Shown piece by piece: positions 12,719 through 19,608 of a DNA stretch of 24,250 nt. The stretch lies in assembly GCA_021129615.1 (NCBI GenBank), contig JAJOKY010000040.1:1-24250 (forward strand), given 5' to 3'. Each line of letters begins with the position of its first letter. Position 1 is the stretch's first letter. The DNA comes from Minisyncoccota bacterium. Lineage in GTDB: Bacteria; Patescibacteriota; Minisyncoccia; Minisyncoccales; CSSED10-335. The notes beneath the pieces are model-generated. The model was not told the origin of the DNA. It saw nothing but the letters and a program-made list of their open reading frames with translations, and ran no database searches. Both the position numbers and the translations under genes were made by a program.

Positions 12719-14830
12719 TTATTCCCCATTTTTTTTACCTTCAATGATTTCTTGAACAATATTTGATGGAATTTCATCATAACAATCGAATTCCATTGTA
12801 GAATTACCCCTTCCTTCGGTAAGCGATCTTAATGATGTGACATAACCAAACATTTCAGATAATGGAACCTTACATTTTATCACCTTTACTCCTAACTTAT
12901 CTTCGGTCTCTTCAATCTTTCCCCTCCTTGAAGAGATATCTCCTATTGTATCTCCAAGAAACTCATCTGGAACAACTACCTCTACCTTCATTATTGGTTC
13001 TAAAAGTACTGGCTTGGCATTCTTACATGCTTCTTGAAAAGCCATAGACCCAGCAACCTTAAATGCTATTTCCGATGAATCAACATCATGAAATGAACCA
13101 TCATATAAAGTGACTTTAATATCCGATATTGGATAACCAGCTAAAACCCCTTTACTACAAGCCTCTTTAACTCCTTTTTCAACACCAGGAATATACTCCT
13201 TAGGAATTACTCCTCCCTTGATCTTATCAACAAATTCAAATCCACCACCAGGCTCCATCGGTTCAATCTTAAGCCAAACATGACCAAATTGTCCTCTTCC
13301 TCCACTTTGCTTAATATACTTACCCTCTGCTTCTGCCTCTTCTTTTATAGTTTCACGATAAGCTACTTGTGGACTTCCGATTGTAGCCTCAACATTAAAT
13401 TCTCTTTTCATTCTATCAACTAAAATTTCAAGATGAAGTTCTCCCATGCCAGCAATTATTGTCTCTCCTGTTTCTTGATTTGATTTAATCACAAAAGTAG
13501 GATCTTCGTCAGACAACTTCTTTAATGCACCACCCATTTTTTCTTGGTCTGCTTTAGTTTTTGGCTCTATTTTAATAGAGATAACTGGTTCTGGGAATTT
13601 AATCTCTTCTAAAATAATTGGGTTATTTTCATCGCATAAAGTATGTCCAGTAAAAGTATTTTTAAGCCCAACAGTAGCAGCTATATCTCCAGCAAAAACC
13701 TCCTTAACTTCCTCTCGTTCAGAAGAATGCATTCTTATAATTCTACTGATTCTCTCCTTTTCTCCAATTGTAGAGTTTAAAAGATATGACCCTGTAGTTA
13801 AAGTTCCAGAATATACTCTAAAATAAGTCAAAGTACCAACATAAGGATCAGTTGCTACCTTAAAAGCAAGGGCTGAAAAAGGAGTTGAGTCGTCATGAGA
13901 TCTAGTTATAATTTCTTCAGAATCTAAGCACTTCCCTTCAATCGGTGGTATATCTAGTGGTGATGGAAGATAATCACAAATAGCATCTAATAAAAGCTGA
14001 ACACCCTTATTCTTAAGTGCAGTACCACAAAAAACTGGAATAATTTTAGATTCAATAACTGCCTTTCTTATTACCCTAACTAATTCTTCTTTGCTAATCT
14101 CTTCTTTATCAAGGTACTTATTAAGAAGTTCATCATCTTCAGTAGCAATCTTTTCAAGCATCTTTTCTCTCCATTCAGCCGCTCTCTCTTTTAGATCATC
14201 AGGAATTTCTTTAATTTCAATATTTTCGCCAAAATCACCCTTAAAAGCGATAAATTTCATAGTCAATAGATCTATTACTCCCTGAAAATCAGCCTCTAAA
14301 CCAACAGGAATCTGTAGAGCAACCGCAGTGGTTGTCAATTTTTTCCAAATAGAGTCAATAACATAATCAAACGAAGCTCCGACTCTATCAAGCTTATTGA
14401 TAAAGCATACTCTAGGAATCATAAACTTATCAGCTTGTCGCCAAACAGTCTCTGATTGGGGCTCAACTCCAGCGACCCCATCGAAAACAACAACCGCTCC
14501 ATCTAAAACTCGAAGAGACCTCTGTACTTCAACCGTAAAGTCAATATGCCCAGGGGTGTCTATTACATTTATTCGGTGCTTATTTTCTATATTTTCTTCT
14601 TTATAAGTTGGATTCCAAAAACAGGTCGTTGCTGCAGAGGTGATAGTAATCCCTCTTTCTCTCTCTTGTTCCATCCAGTCCATAATAGCGCCGCCATCAT
14701 GAACCTCTCCGATCTTATGAGATATTCCAGTATAAAAAAGAATGCGCTCAGAAACTGTAGTTTTTCCAGCATCAATATGAGCAATAATTCCTATGTTTCT
14801 ATATTTTGATATATCGTATTCTCTAGGCAT
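12719..14830 (-). CDS. fusA: Elongation factor G
   Basis: EF-G is the GTPase driving translocation and, with RRF, ribosome recycling. G1 AHIDAGKT is at residues 17-24, the switch region carries RGITITSAATT, G3 is DTPGH and G4 NKLD. Domain II follows, then domain III with DPTFVIKSNQETGETIIAGMGELHLEIL seen in part, domain IV with YIKQSGGRGQFGHVW, and domain V with IGDISSRRG and the GYVTSLRSLTEGRG end. The 703 aa is full length. It is 116 bp downstream of rpsG across a purine-rich spacer and is the last gene before the tuf promoter. Only one EF-G is visible. Confidence 0.98.
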   Translation of the reverse strand: MPREYDISKYRNIGIIAHIDAGKTTVSERILFYTGISHKIGEVHDGGAIMDWMEQERERGITITSAATTCFWNPTYKEENIENKHRINVIDTPGHIDFTVEVQRSLRVLDGAVVVFDGVAGVEPQSETVWRQADKFMIPRVCFINKLDRVGASFDYVIDSIWKKLTTTAVALQIPVGLEADFQGVIDLLTMKFIAFKGDFGENIEIKEIPDDLKERAAEWREKMLEKIATEDDELLNKYLDKEEISKEELVRVIRKAVIESKIIPVFCGTALKNKGVQLLLDAICDYLPSPLDIPPIEGKCLDSEEIITRSHDDSTPFSALAFKVATDPYVGTLTYFRVYSGTLTTGSYLLNSTIGEKERISRIIRMHSSEREEVKEVFAGDIAATVGLKNTFTGHTLCDENNPIILEEIKFPEPVISIKIEPKTKADQEKMGGALKKLSDEDPTFVIKSNQETGETIIAGMGELHLEILVDRMKREFNVEATIGSPQVAYRETIKEEAEAEGKYIKQSGGRGQFGHVWLKIEPMEPGGGFEFVDKIKGGVIPKEYIPGVEKGVKEACSKGVLAGYPISDIKVTLYDGSFHDVDSSEIAFKVAGSMAFQEACKNAKPVLLEPIMKVEVVVPDEFLGDTIGDISSRRGKIEETEDKLGVKVIKCKVPLSEMFGYVTSLRSLTEGRGNSTMEFDCYDEIPSNIVQEIIEGKKNGE

Positions 14831-14946
14831 AAAATAATTAAATGATATTTTTTGTTTTGAATTTTCCGTTTTGATTATTAGTTATTCTCCCTTATCTACT
14901 ACTCCTCTTTTCTATTCCTATCGCCCCTTCCTCCCTTTTTTCTAAA

Positions 14947-15405
14947 TTATCTTGCAAAGTGAGCAAAGGCCTTATTGGACTCAGCCATTCTGTGGACATC
15001 CTCTTTTTTCTTAACTGCAGCCCCATCCCCAGAAGATGCACTAAGCAGTTCTTCAGCAAGCTTGTTTCTCATCGGTTTGCCTTTTTTAGATTTTGCTGAA
15101 CTAATAATCCACCTTGATGCAAGATTAAACCTTCTCTCTCTTCCAACTGGTATTGGCACCTGATAAGTTGCCCCACCGACTCTTTTTGATTTAACTTCTA
15201 TTGACGGGGAAACATTCTCAATTGCTGCTTCAAATATCTCTACTGGATCTTTCTTTTTTTCTTTAATTATATCAAAAGAATCATAGACAATTTTTCGTGC
15301 TACTGATTTTTTACCTCTTTCCATTATATAGTTTATAAATTTAGAAATTGCGATATTATTATATACTATATCTGGACTCACTCTTTTTTTTACAATTTTA
15401 TTCAT
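14947..15405 (-). CDS. rpsG: 30S ribosomal protein S7 (uS7)
   Basis: A primary 16S rRNA-binding protein organising the 30S head. Signatures seen: KRVSPDIVYNNIAISKFINY, IMERGKKSVARKIVYDSFD, the beta-hairpin region EVKSKRVGGATYQVP, VGRERRFNLASRWIISSA and the C-terminal KKKEDVHRMAESNKAFAHF. 152 aa is slightly short but within the family range. It follows rpsL by 10 bp. The ATG at 15405 follows an A/T-only leader. Confidence 0.97.
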   Translation of the reverse strand: MNKIVKKRVSPDIVYNNIAISKFINYIMERGKKSVARKIVYDSFDIIKEKKKDPVEIFEAAIENVSPSIEVKSKRVGGATYQVPIPVGRERRFNLASRWIISSAKSKKGKPMRNKLAEELLSASSGDGAAVKKKEDVHRMAESNKAFAHFAR

Positions 15406-15415
15406 TTTTTATAAT

Positions 15416-15826
15416 TTATTTTGGTCTTTTAGTGCCATATTTACTCCTAGATCTCTTTCTACCCTCAACGCCACCAGCATCAAGGACTCCTCTAACTACC
15501 TGATATCTAACTCCAGCTAAGTCTTTAACTTTTCCTCCACGAATTAAAACGACTGAATGCTCTTGAATATTATGACCTATTCCTGGGATATATGATGTTA
15601 CCTCCATCCCATTACTCACTCTCACCCTAGCCACTTTCCTTAAAGCAGAATTTGGTTTTTTGGGAGTTGTAGTAAAAACCTTAATACAAACCCCTCTTTT
15701 AAAGGGAGAAAAATAATTTTTACTCCTATTTTTAACTGTATTAAACCCAAAAGCAAGAGCAGGTGTCTTACTCTTATTCTTATTTTTCTTTCTTCCTTTT
15801 TTAACTAATTGATTTATGGTTGGCAT
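15416..15826 (-). CDS. rpsL: 30S ribosomal protein S12 (uS12)
   Basis: S12 lies at the decoding centre and sets accuracy and streptomycin response. TTTPKKPNSALRKVARVRVS places the conserved PKKPN lysines at 56-57, and RGGKVKDLAGVRY holds the other streptomycin-linked lysine (101) and the aspartate (102) that RimO modifies in other bacteria; both positions are wild type. The protein has 136 aa against about 124 in E. coli, the excess being a basic insertion between residues about 11 and 42 (KKNKNKSKTPALAFGFNTV...), similar in place to the insertion seen in some other phyla. It is the first gene of the str cluster and has its own promoter (15891-15919). Confidence 0.97.
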   Translation of the reverse strand: MPTINQLVKKGRKKNKNKSKTPALAFGFNTVKNRSKNYFSPFKRGVCIKVFTTTPKKPNSALRKVARVRVSNGMEVTSYIPGIGHNIQEHSVVLIRGGKVKDLAGVRYQVVRGVLDAGGVEGRKRSRSKYGTKRPK

Positions 15827-15890
15827 ATTTTATTTAAATTTAGATAACCTCTAAAGATAAAGAAGTATTATTCTACCTATTATGTTTATT

Positions 15891-15919
15891 AACATAACAG
15901 ACATAAGAGATAAAGTCAA
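15891..15919 (-). promoter_or_regulatory. Candidate promoter for rpsL-rpsG-fusA
   Basis: On the minus strand TTGACT (15919-15914) lies 17 bp from TATGTT (15896-15891), which is preceded by TGT, an extended -10 element. The start would be near 15884, about 58 nt before the rpsL ATG. Its -35 box touches the -35 box of the divergent rpmB promoter. A 7-bp stem (15880-15886 with 15891-15897) overlaps the -10. Confidence 0.6.
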
Positions 15920-15949
15920 TTGTCATTCCCACCTATTCTCTTGTAAAAT
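15920..15949 (+). promoter_or_regulatory. Candidate promoter for rpmB
   Basis: TTGTCA (15920-15925) and TAAAAT (15944-15949) each match the consensus at five of six positions, with an 18-bp spacer. The start would be near 15956, leaving a leader of about 75 nt that includes a small hairpin (15979-15997). Confidence 0.5.
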
Positions 15950-15978
15950 TAGCTTATTAGTGTTATTAAGTTAATTAG

Positions 15979-15997
15979 GATGAGATATTCTCTCATC
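15979..15997 (+). promoter_or_regulatory. Hairpin in rpmB leader
   Basis: GATGAGA (15979-15985) and TCTCATC (15991-15997) pair around TATTC, between the candidate promoter and the rpmB start. It could be a binding site for autoregulation or simply chance in AT-rich DNA; one sequence cannot decide. Confidence 0.3.
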
Positions 15998-16030
15998 TAT
16001 ATTTATATTATAAAATAGAAAAAGAAAACT

Positions 16031-16243
16031 ATGTCTAGACAATGTATGATATGTAATAAAAAAACAACAGTTGCAACACAGAGGAAAAAGCTGATGTCAA
16101 AATATAACCCGACGCCAAAAAAAAGAAAGTATCCTAATCTTCAGACAATTGCAGTTCCAGAAAAGGCTCCTTCATCTTTTAAGGATTTTGCTGGGAAAAG
16201 AATTAAGGCCTGTGCTAAGTGTATTAAAACCCTTTCAAAATAA
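16031..16243 (+). CDS. rpmB: 50S ribosomal protein L28 (bL28), zinc-ribbon type
   Basis: A small large-subunit protein added late in assembly. The 70 aa start MSRQCMICNKK and contain the family segment RKYPNLQTIAVP in the middle. Two CxxC pairs (Cys5/Cys8 and Cys61/Cys64) make a zinc ribbon, as in zinc-type L28 proteins. It is the only rightward gene in the window, divergent from rpsL across 204 bp and followed at once by a clear intrinsic terminator, so it is monocistronic. Alternative: none serious; the CxxC layout with PNLQ is specific enough. Confidence 0.9.
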   Translation: MSRQCMICNKKTTVATQRKKLMSKYNPTPKKRKYPNLQTIAVPEKAPSSFKDFAGKRIKACAKCIKTLSK

Positions 16244-16263
16244 TAGTTTATATGTCTCTTTTT

Positions 16264-16288
16264 AAAAGACCCGATAAGGGTCTTTTTT
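16264..16288 (+). terminator. Intrinsic terminator of rpmB
   Basis: AAAAGACCC (16264-16272) and GGGTCTTTT (16278-16286) form a 9-bp stem with a GATAA loop; the T run continues to 16288. It begins 20 bp after the rpmB stop and is the clearest terminator in the window. Confidence 0.9.
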
Positions 16289-16612
16289 AATTTAATATCT
16301 AGTACTCTAAATCACTAATTTTAATCAAAAAAAATACGAGGGCTGAACTAACTATACCTATAGAAGTCAACTAATTCGTTGACAGATTTTTGTAACTCCC
16401 AAAGGATCAGATCTCGTAGTTTTTCTATGTGTTATCTTTCCCATCCCCTACACTCTCTCCCTCTCAGTCATCCTGAACGGGAGGAAAGAGAATGACGAAG
16501 AGGAAAGAAGAGAAAGAAGTTGCCGAGGCCCGTCCTCGGCAACTTTTAGAATTTTATTCAAATAAGAAATTATTATCTTACTAGAACACCTATTATATCC
16601 TATGCTTGGAAA
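16289..16612. other. Convergent spacer with repeat fragments
   Basis: No gene is apparent in these 324 bp between the ends of rpmB and the CNNM gene. They hold a half copy of the GAGGGTT-type palindrome (16335-16348), a small GTCAAC/GTTGAC hairpin (16366-16383), a TCCTGAACG fragment (about 16489) followed by a purine tract (16497-16519), a 12-bp-arm hairpin (16517-16545) and, at the very end, one arm of the GAAATTATCTATT repeat. Confidence 0.75.
16517..16545 (-). terminator. Hairpin, possible terminator of the right-hand operon
   Basis: AAGTTGCCGAGG (16517-16528) and CCTCGGCAACTT (16534-16545) are exact reverse complements with a 5-nt loop. On the minus strand the stem is followed by CTTTCTCTTCTTTCC, which is U-rich but interrupted; on the plus strand it is followed by TTAGAATTTT. 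It may serve either strand, or be another member of the palindrome family. It lies about 70 bp beyond the CNNM stop. Confidence 0.5.
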
Positions 16613-16627
16613 TTATCTATTTCTGAG
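16609..16627. repeat. Further copy of the S10-spacer repeat arm, at the CNNM 3' end
   Basis: GAAATTATCTATTTCTGAG here differs at one base from the inner 19 bases of the right arm at 8526-8544 (C in place of T at the 14th base). It overlaps the stop codon and the last four codons (LRNR) of the CNNM gene. The shared length in unrelated contexts makes chance unlikely, though AT-richness tempers this. Confidence 0.6.
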
Positions 16628-17641
16628 TATAATGTTGGTTCGAATTCCGCGACCCTTTACCCTCAGGTCAATATCCTCATCTGTTTCATCAACTATTTCC
16701 CCAACTATCTGTTCTAAAACATCTTCAAGAGTTACAACACCAGCAGTCCCACCAAACTCATCAACAACAATTGCTAAATGAAATTTCCCTTTTTGGAAAA
16801 GGCGAATTAATTCATCTAGTTTAATATTCTCAGAGACAAATGAGGGTTTATCACTTCTAATAAAGTCTCTTATCTCTTTCTGCCCCTCTCCCTTTCCTAG
16901 GGCAATAAGTAATTCTCTTTGATGGCAAATCCCTATGATATTATCTATATCAGCTTCATATATTGGAAGCCGTGAATGTGACAATAGATATATTTCGTCT
17001 TTTAAATCGTTAAGTATGTCCTTACCACTTAGGGCTTTGATCACAGTTCTAGGAGTCATTATATCTTTAGCGGTTAAATCATTAAGGGTAAAAATTTTCT
17101 GAATCATCTCTTTCTCATCCGCTTCTATAGATCCCTCTATATACCCAAGATGACTCAATACCTTTATCTCTTCTTCAGAAACTATCCTTTTTTTGACCCA
17201 AGAAGGCTTAATAAAAAGATCAATAAACCAAACTGCTGGAGAGAGTAGTTTAATTATTGAAAGAAGTGGCTTGGCTACAAAAAGAGAAATTGGAATAGAA
17301 TAGTTCGTTCCTATTGTTTTTGGAATTATTTCACCAAAAACAATAACTAAAAATACAAACATCCCTGAAACAATCCCTATCCACGCACTACCAAAAGAAT
17401 CAACAGCAGCTAAACCAACAAAAATACTTCCAACAATATTAAATATATTATTAATAATTACTATCACCGTTATAGAACAGTGCATATTCTCTTTAATCTT
17501 CAGTAAGCTAGAGGCCCCTCTCTTTTTTTGCTCTAGTGCAACATTAACCTTCCCAATAGAAGCGCTAAAAAGAGCAGACTCAACCATTGAACAGATTGCA
17601 GACCCCACTAAAATTATAAAAACTATAAAAGCTAATCTCAT
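16613..17641 (-). CDS. CNNM/CBS-domain membrane protein (HlyC/CorC family), C-terminally short
   Basis: The order is a CNNM (DUF21) membrane domain at about residues 1-175 with three or four hydrophobic segments, the conserved VFGEIIPKTIG motif (about 103-113), then two CBS repeats: IMTPRTVIKAL with SRLPIYEADIDNIIG, and a second with HLAIVVDEFGGTAGVVTLED. The second ends in VLEQIVGEIVDETDEDID, where the family normally passes to a CorC_HlyC domain of about 80 residues. Here only 15 residues follow, so the domain is missing; 342 aa compares with about 420-440. The last codons lie inside a dispersed repeat (16609-16627), consistent with 3' truncation by recombination. Family members are linked to magnesium or other divalent-cation transport; the substrate is not shown by the sequence. 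It is probably the last gene of the unit starting at 24224. Confidence 0.88.
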   Translation of the reverse strand: MRLAFIVFIILVGSAICSMVESALFSASIGKVNVALEQKKRGASSLLKIKENMHCSITVIVIINNIFNIVGSIFVGLAAVDSFGSAWIGIVSGMFVFLVIVFGEIIPKTIGTNYSIPISLFVAKPLLSIIKLLSPAVWFIDLFIKPSWVKKRIVSEEEIKVLSHLGYIEGSIEADEKEMIQKIFTLNDLTAKDIMTPRTVIKALSGKDILNDLKDEIYLLSHSRLPIYEADIDNIIGICHQRELLIALGKGEGQKEIRDFIRSDKPSFVSENIKLDELIRLFQKGKFHLAIVVDEFGGTAGVVTLEDVLEQIVGEIVDETDEDIDLRVKGRGIRTNIILRNR

Positions 17642-17643
17642 TA

Positions 17644-17832
17644 TTAGAATAGATAATTTAAAATAAAAGACCCCATAAGTTCGATGAAAAAATCTCTGAA
17701 AAAAAATCTAGTGGATGCTGAAGTCTTAGTCCACGAACCAAGAATCATTTCCAGCTCCCAAGTTATACTTATATCAGATTTTCCAAAGAATAATCTTATG
17801 GAGTCTTTTTTAATTATATTCTTTAATTTCAC
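17644..17832 (-). CDS. Small ORF of unknown function, 62 aa
   Basis: I do not recognise this protein. The frame starts 4 bp after the kinase-like gene's stop and ends 2 bp before the CNNM gene, filling the gap exactly, the main reason to keep it. It begins MKLKNIIKKDSIRLFFGK, has a basic N terminus, a central ITWELEMILGSW, an aromatic FFFRDFF segment and a hydrophobic C terminus (MGSFILNYLF), which might associate with membrane. No cysteine pair or known motif is seen. The alternative is a non-coding spacer with a chance ORF. Confidence 0.4.
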   Translation of the reverse strand: MKLKNIIKKDSIRLFFGKSDISITWELEMILGSWTKTSASTRFFFRDFFIELMGSFILNYLF

Positions 17833-17836
17833 AAAG

Positions 17837-18901
17837 TCAAGATAAATCTAAAACTTCTACCATCTGATGAATTAGTGAAACAACTACTGGAGGTGGCATA
17901 AGACTATAAAAATCACTACCCTTCTTATCTTTAAATGTCCACAAGAGCTCATCTACTTCAACTCTTTTTTCACTCTCATTCCATCTATAATGGAATTCTG
18001 GAGTTACTTCATAGTTGTCAACAAGGTCTTTTGCCGCTTCCACTGGAATAGCATTTCTTAATAGAATTTTCGGAATCCCATAGAGAGAAAAAGCCTGTTT
18101 TATTAATTTTTCATCAGTCTCTAATCTTGTCCTTATCGGCTCTATTCCCAATTCATCTCCCTCTTTCCCTACCATCTCAATCTCATCACATTCAGGGTTA
18201 TCACAAAGGAGGGTGAAATTACCGTTTTCATATTTAATTTTTGATGTTGGTAAGAGTTTAAGATTTCTTGATGTTTTACACTTGGGACATATTCTTCTAA
18301 ACTTAATTCTCTCGTTAATCACATCATTAGGAACATCAATCAAAATAAATAAATCCGGGTCATCACGATATCCTATTAAATCTCTAAAAAATAGTGAGTA
18401 TGAAATCTGATCCATATCCCTAGGAAACCCATCTATAAAAATAACCTTCTTTTCCCTTTTCTCAATCTCTCTTTTCACTAAGGTAAGAATAAGGTCGGTC
18501 GGTAATAGGGTTTTAGTACTTCTTTCATTAAGCATCTTCATAATATCTTCAATCTTTAGCCAACCACGATAGTTAATTTTAAGAAAATCGATAAGAGCTT
18601 TTTTTGAATCCTCACTTTGGAGCTCTTTGTCTATAGTCCTTATCATATCTCCAATTGAAAAATGATCAACGCTCTCGCTACCAATAGTTTCAATAAACAT
18701 TTTAGCAAAAGTTCCCTTACCAGAACTCTTTTTGCCCATTAAATATGCTATAAAAGTGTATCCCTCTGCTATATGTTTTTTTATCTTCTCTATTTCTGGT
18801 CCAGCCTTAAGCTTAAAGTACTCTTGCCTATCTTTCGGATTAGATAGATCAAAATGACTATCCGCTCCATCTGTTTTTGTTCTAAATAGTGGGAATTCCA
18901 T
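17837..18901 (-). CDS. Enlarged adenylate-kinase-like nucleoside monophosphate kinase
   Basis: The centre matches adenylate kinase: P-loop GKKSSGKGT (residues 56-64), an NMP-binding part with HFSIGDMIR (80-88), the FIDGFPRD motif (155-162) that in the family holds the catalytic-site Asp/Arg, a lid with four cysteines (205, 208, 233, 238) as in zinc-lid kinases, and PIRTRLE (255-261). Unusual points: the P-loop is GKKSSGKGT rather than GxPGSGKGT; about 50 residues precede it and about 85 follow the kinase core, making 354 aa against about 215. The lid spacing is CxxC-x24-CxxxxC. It may phosphorylate AMP or another NMP; the ends are unassigned. The classical adk position after secY lies outside the window, so whether this is the only adenylate kinase is unknown. 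Spacing to the LOG gene is 2 bp. Confidence 0.8.
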   Translation of the reverse strand: MEFPLFRTKTDGADSHFDLSNPKDRQEYFKLKAGPEIEKIKKHIAEGYTFIAYLMGKKSSGKGTFAKMFIETIGSESVDHFSIGDMIRTIDKELQSEDSKKALIDFLKINYRGWLKIEDIMKMLNERSTKTLLPTDLILTLVKREIEKREKKVIFIDGFPRDMDQISYSLFFRDLIGYRDDPDLFILIDVPNDVINERIKFRRICPKCKTSRNLKLLPTSKIKYENGNFTLLCDNPECDEIEMVGKEGDELGIEPIRTRLETDEKLIKQAFSLYGIPKILLRNAIPVEAAKDLVDNYEVTPEFHYRWNESEKRVEVDELLWTFKDKKGSDFYSLMPPPVVVSLIHQMVEVLDLS

Positions 18902-18903
18902 AT

Positions 18904-19608
18904 CTATTTTTTTATATTTTTAATACTTTTAATATATTCTACAGCCTCCTCTGGGGTATCTACAAGCTTAAATAATTTAAGATCTCCTTCGCTAATCGCT
19001 TTTTGTTTCTCATAAAGCTCATCTTTAAACCATCTAAAAAGTGGCTCCCAATAATCTTTCCCAACAGCCACTATTGTTACTGGTTGAGATAGCTTTTTTG
19101 TCTGAAGAAGCATTACCATTTCAAAAAATTCGTCTAAAGTCCCATAGCCTCCTGGGAAAAATAGATATACTGAGGAAGCAAAAGACATTATCATCTTTCT
19201 AATAAAGAAATAGTGAAAACTGGATGATTTATTTACGAATCTATTACTCTCTTGGCTCTCGGGTAACTCTATATTAATCCCTGCAGATTCCCCTCCAGCT
19301 TCATAAGCTCCCTTATTAGCTGCTTCCATTATTCCAGGACCACCCCCAGTAATAACAGTATACCCCTCCTTTGATAAAAGAGCTCCTAGTTTTTCAGCTT
19401 TCTGATAATTACTATTATCTGACAAAAATCTAGTTGCTCCAAAAACAGTAACTGATTTATCTTTGAGGTTAGATATAAACTCAAACCCCTCAATGAACTC
19501 TGCCATTATCTTAAATATTCTCCAGGGAAAAGTTTTCTTAAAATCCTCCTTAGTTGAGGAGAAGTCTGAATCAGAAACATTACTCTCTTTATCTATATTA
19601 TTAGTCAT
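18904..19608 (-). CDS. LOG-family Rossmann protein (TIGR00730 type)
   Basis: The family includes nucleoside 5'-monophosphate phosphoribohydrolases, which release a base from a nucleotide (cytokinin-activating LOG in plants), once annotated as lysine decarboxylase. Diagnostic motifs are GGGPGIMEAAN (88-98) and PGGYGTLDEFFE (152-163), with the arginine-containing FFIRKMIM between them. The Rossmann start KSVTVFGATRF is at about 51-61. The 234 aa includes an N-terminal arm of about 50 residues, longer than the shortest LOGs. The start overlaps the ComEC-like gene by 8 bp. Its substrate in bacteria of this kind is not known; the neighbouring NMP-kinase-like gene suggests a nucleotide-related job, by inference only. 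Confidence 0.88.
   Translation of the reverse strand: MTNNIDKESNVSDSDFSSTKEDFKKTFPWRIFKIMAEFIEGFEFISNLKDKSVTVFGATRFLSDNSNYQKAEKLGALLSKEGYTVITGGGPGIMEAANKGAYEAGGESAGINIELPESQESNRFVNKSSSFHYFFIRKMIMSFASSVYLFFPGGYGTLDEFFEMVMLLQTKKLSQPVTIVAVGKDYWEPLFRWFKDELYEKQKAISEGDLKLFKLVDTPEEAVEYIKSIKNIKK

Noticed and set aside
16625..16650. GGTTCGAATTCC near the CNNM 3' end, resembling a tRNA T-arm
   Set aside because: The flanking bases do not form the 5-bp T stem, and no anticodon or acceptor stem can be built in either direction. It is inside the CNNM reading frame.
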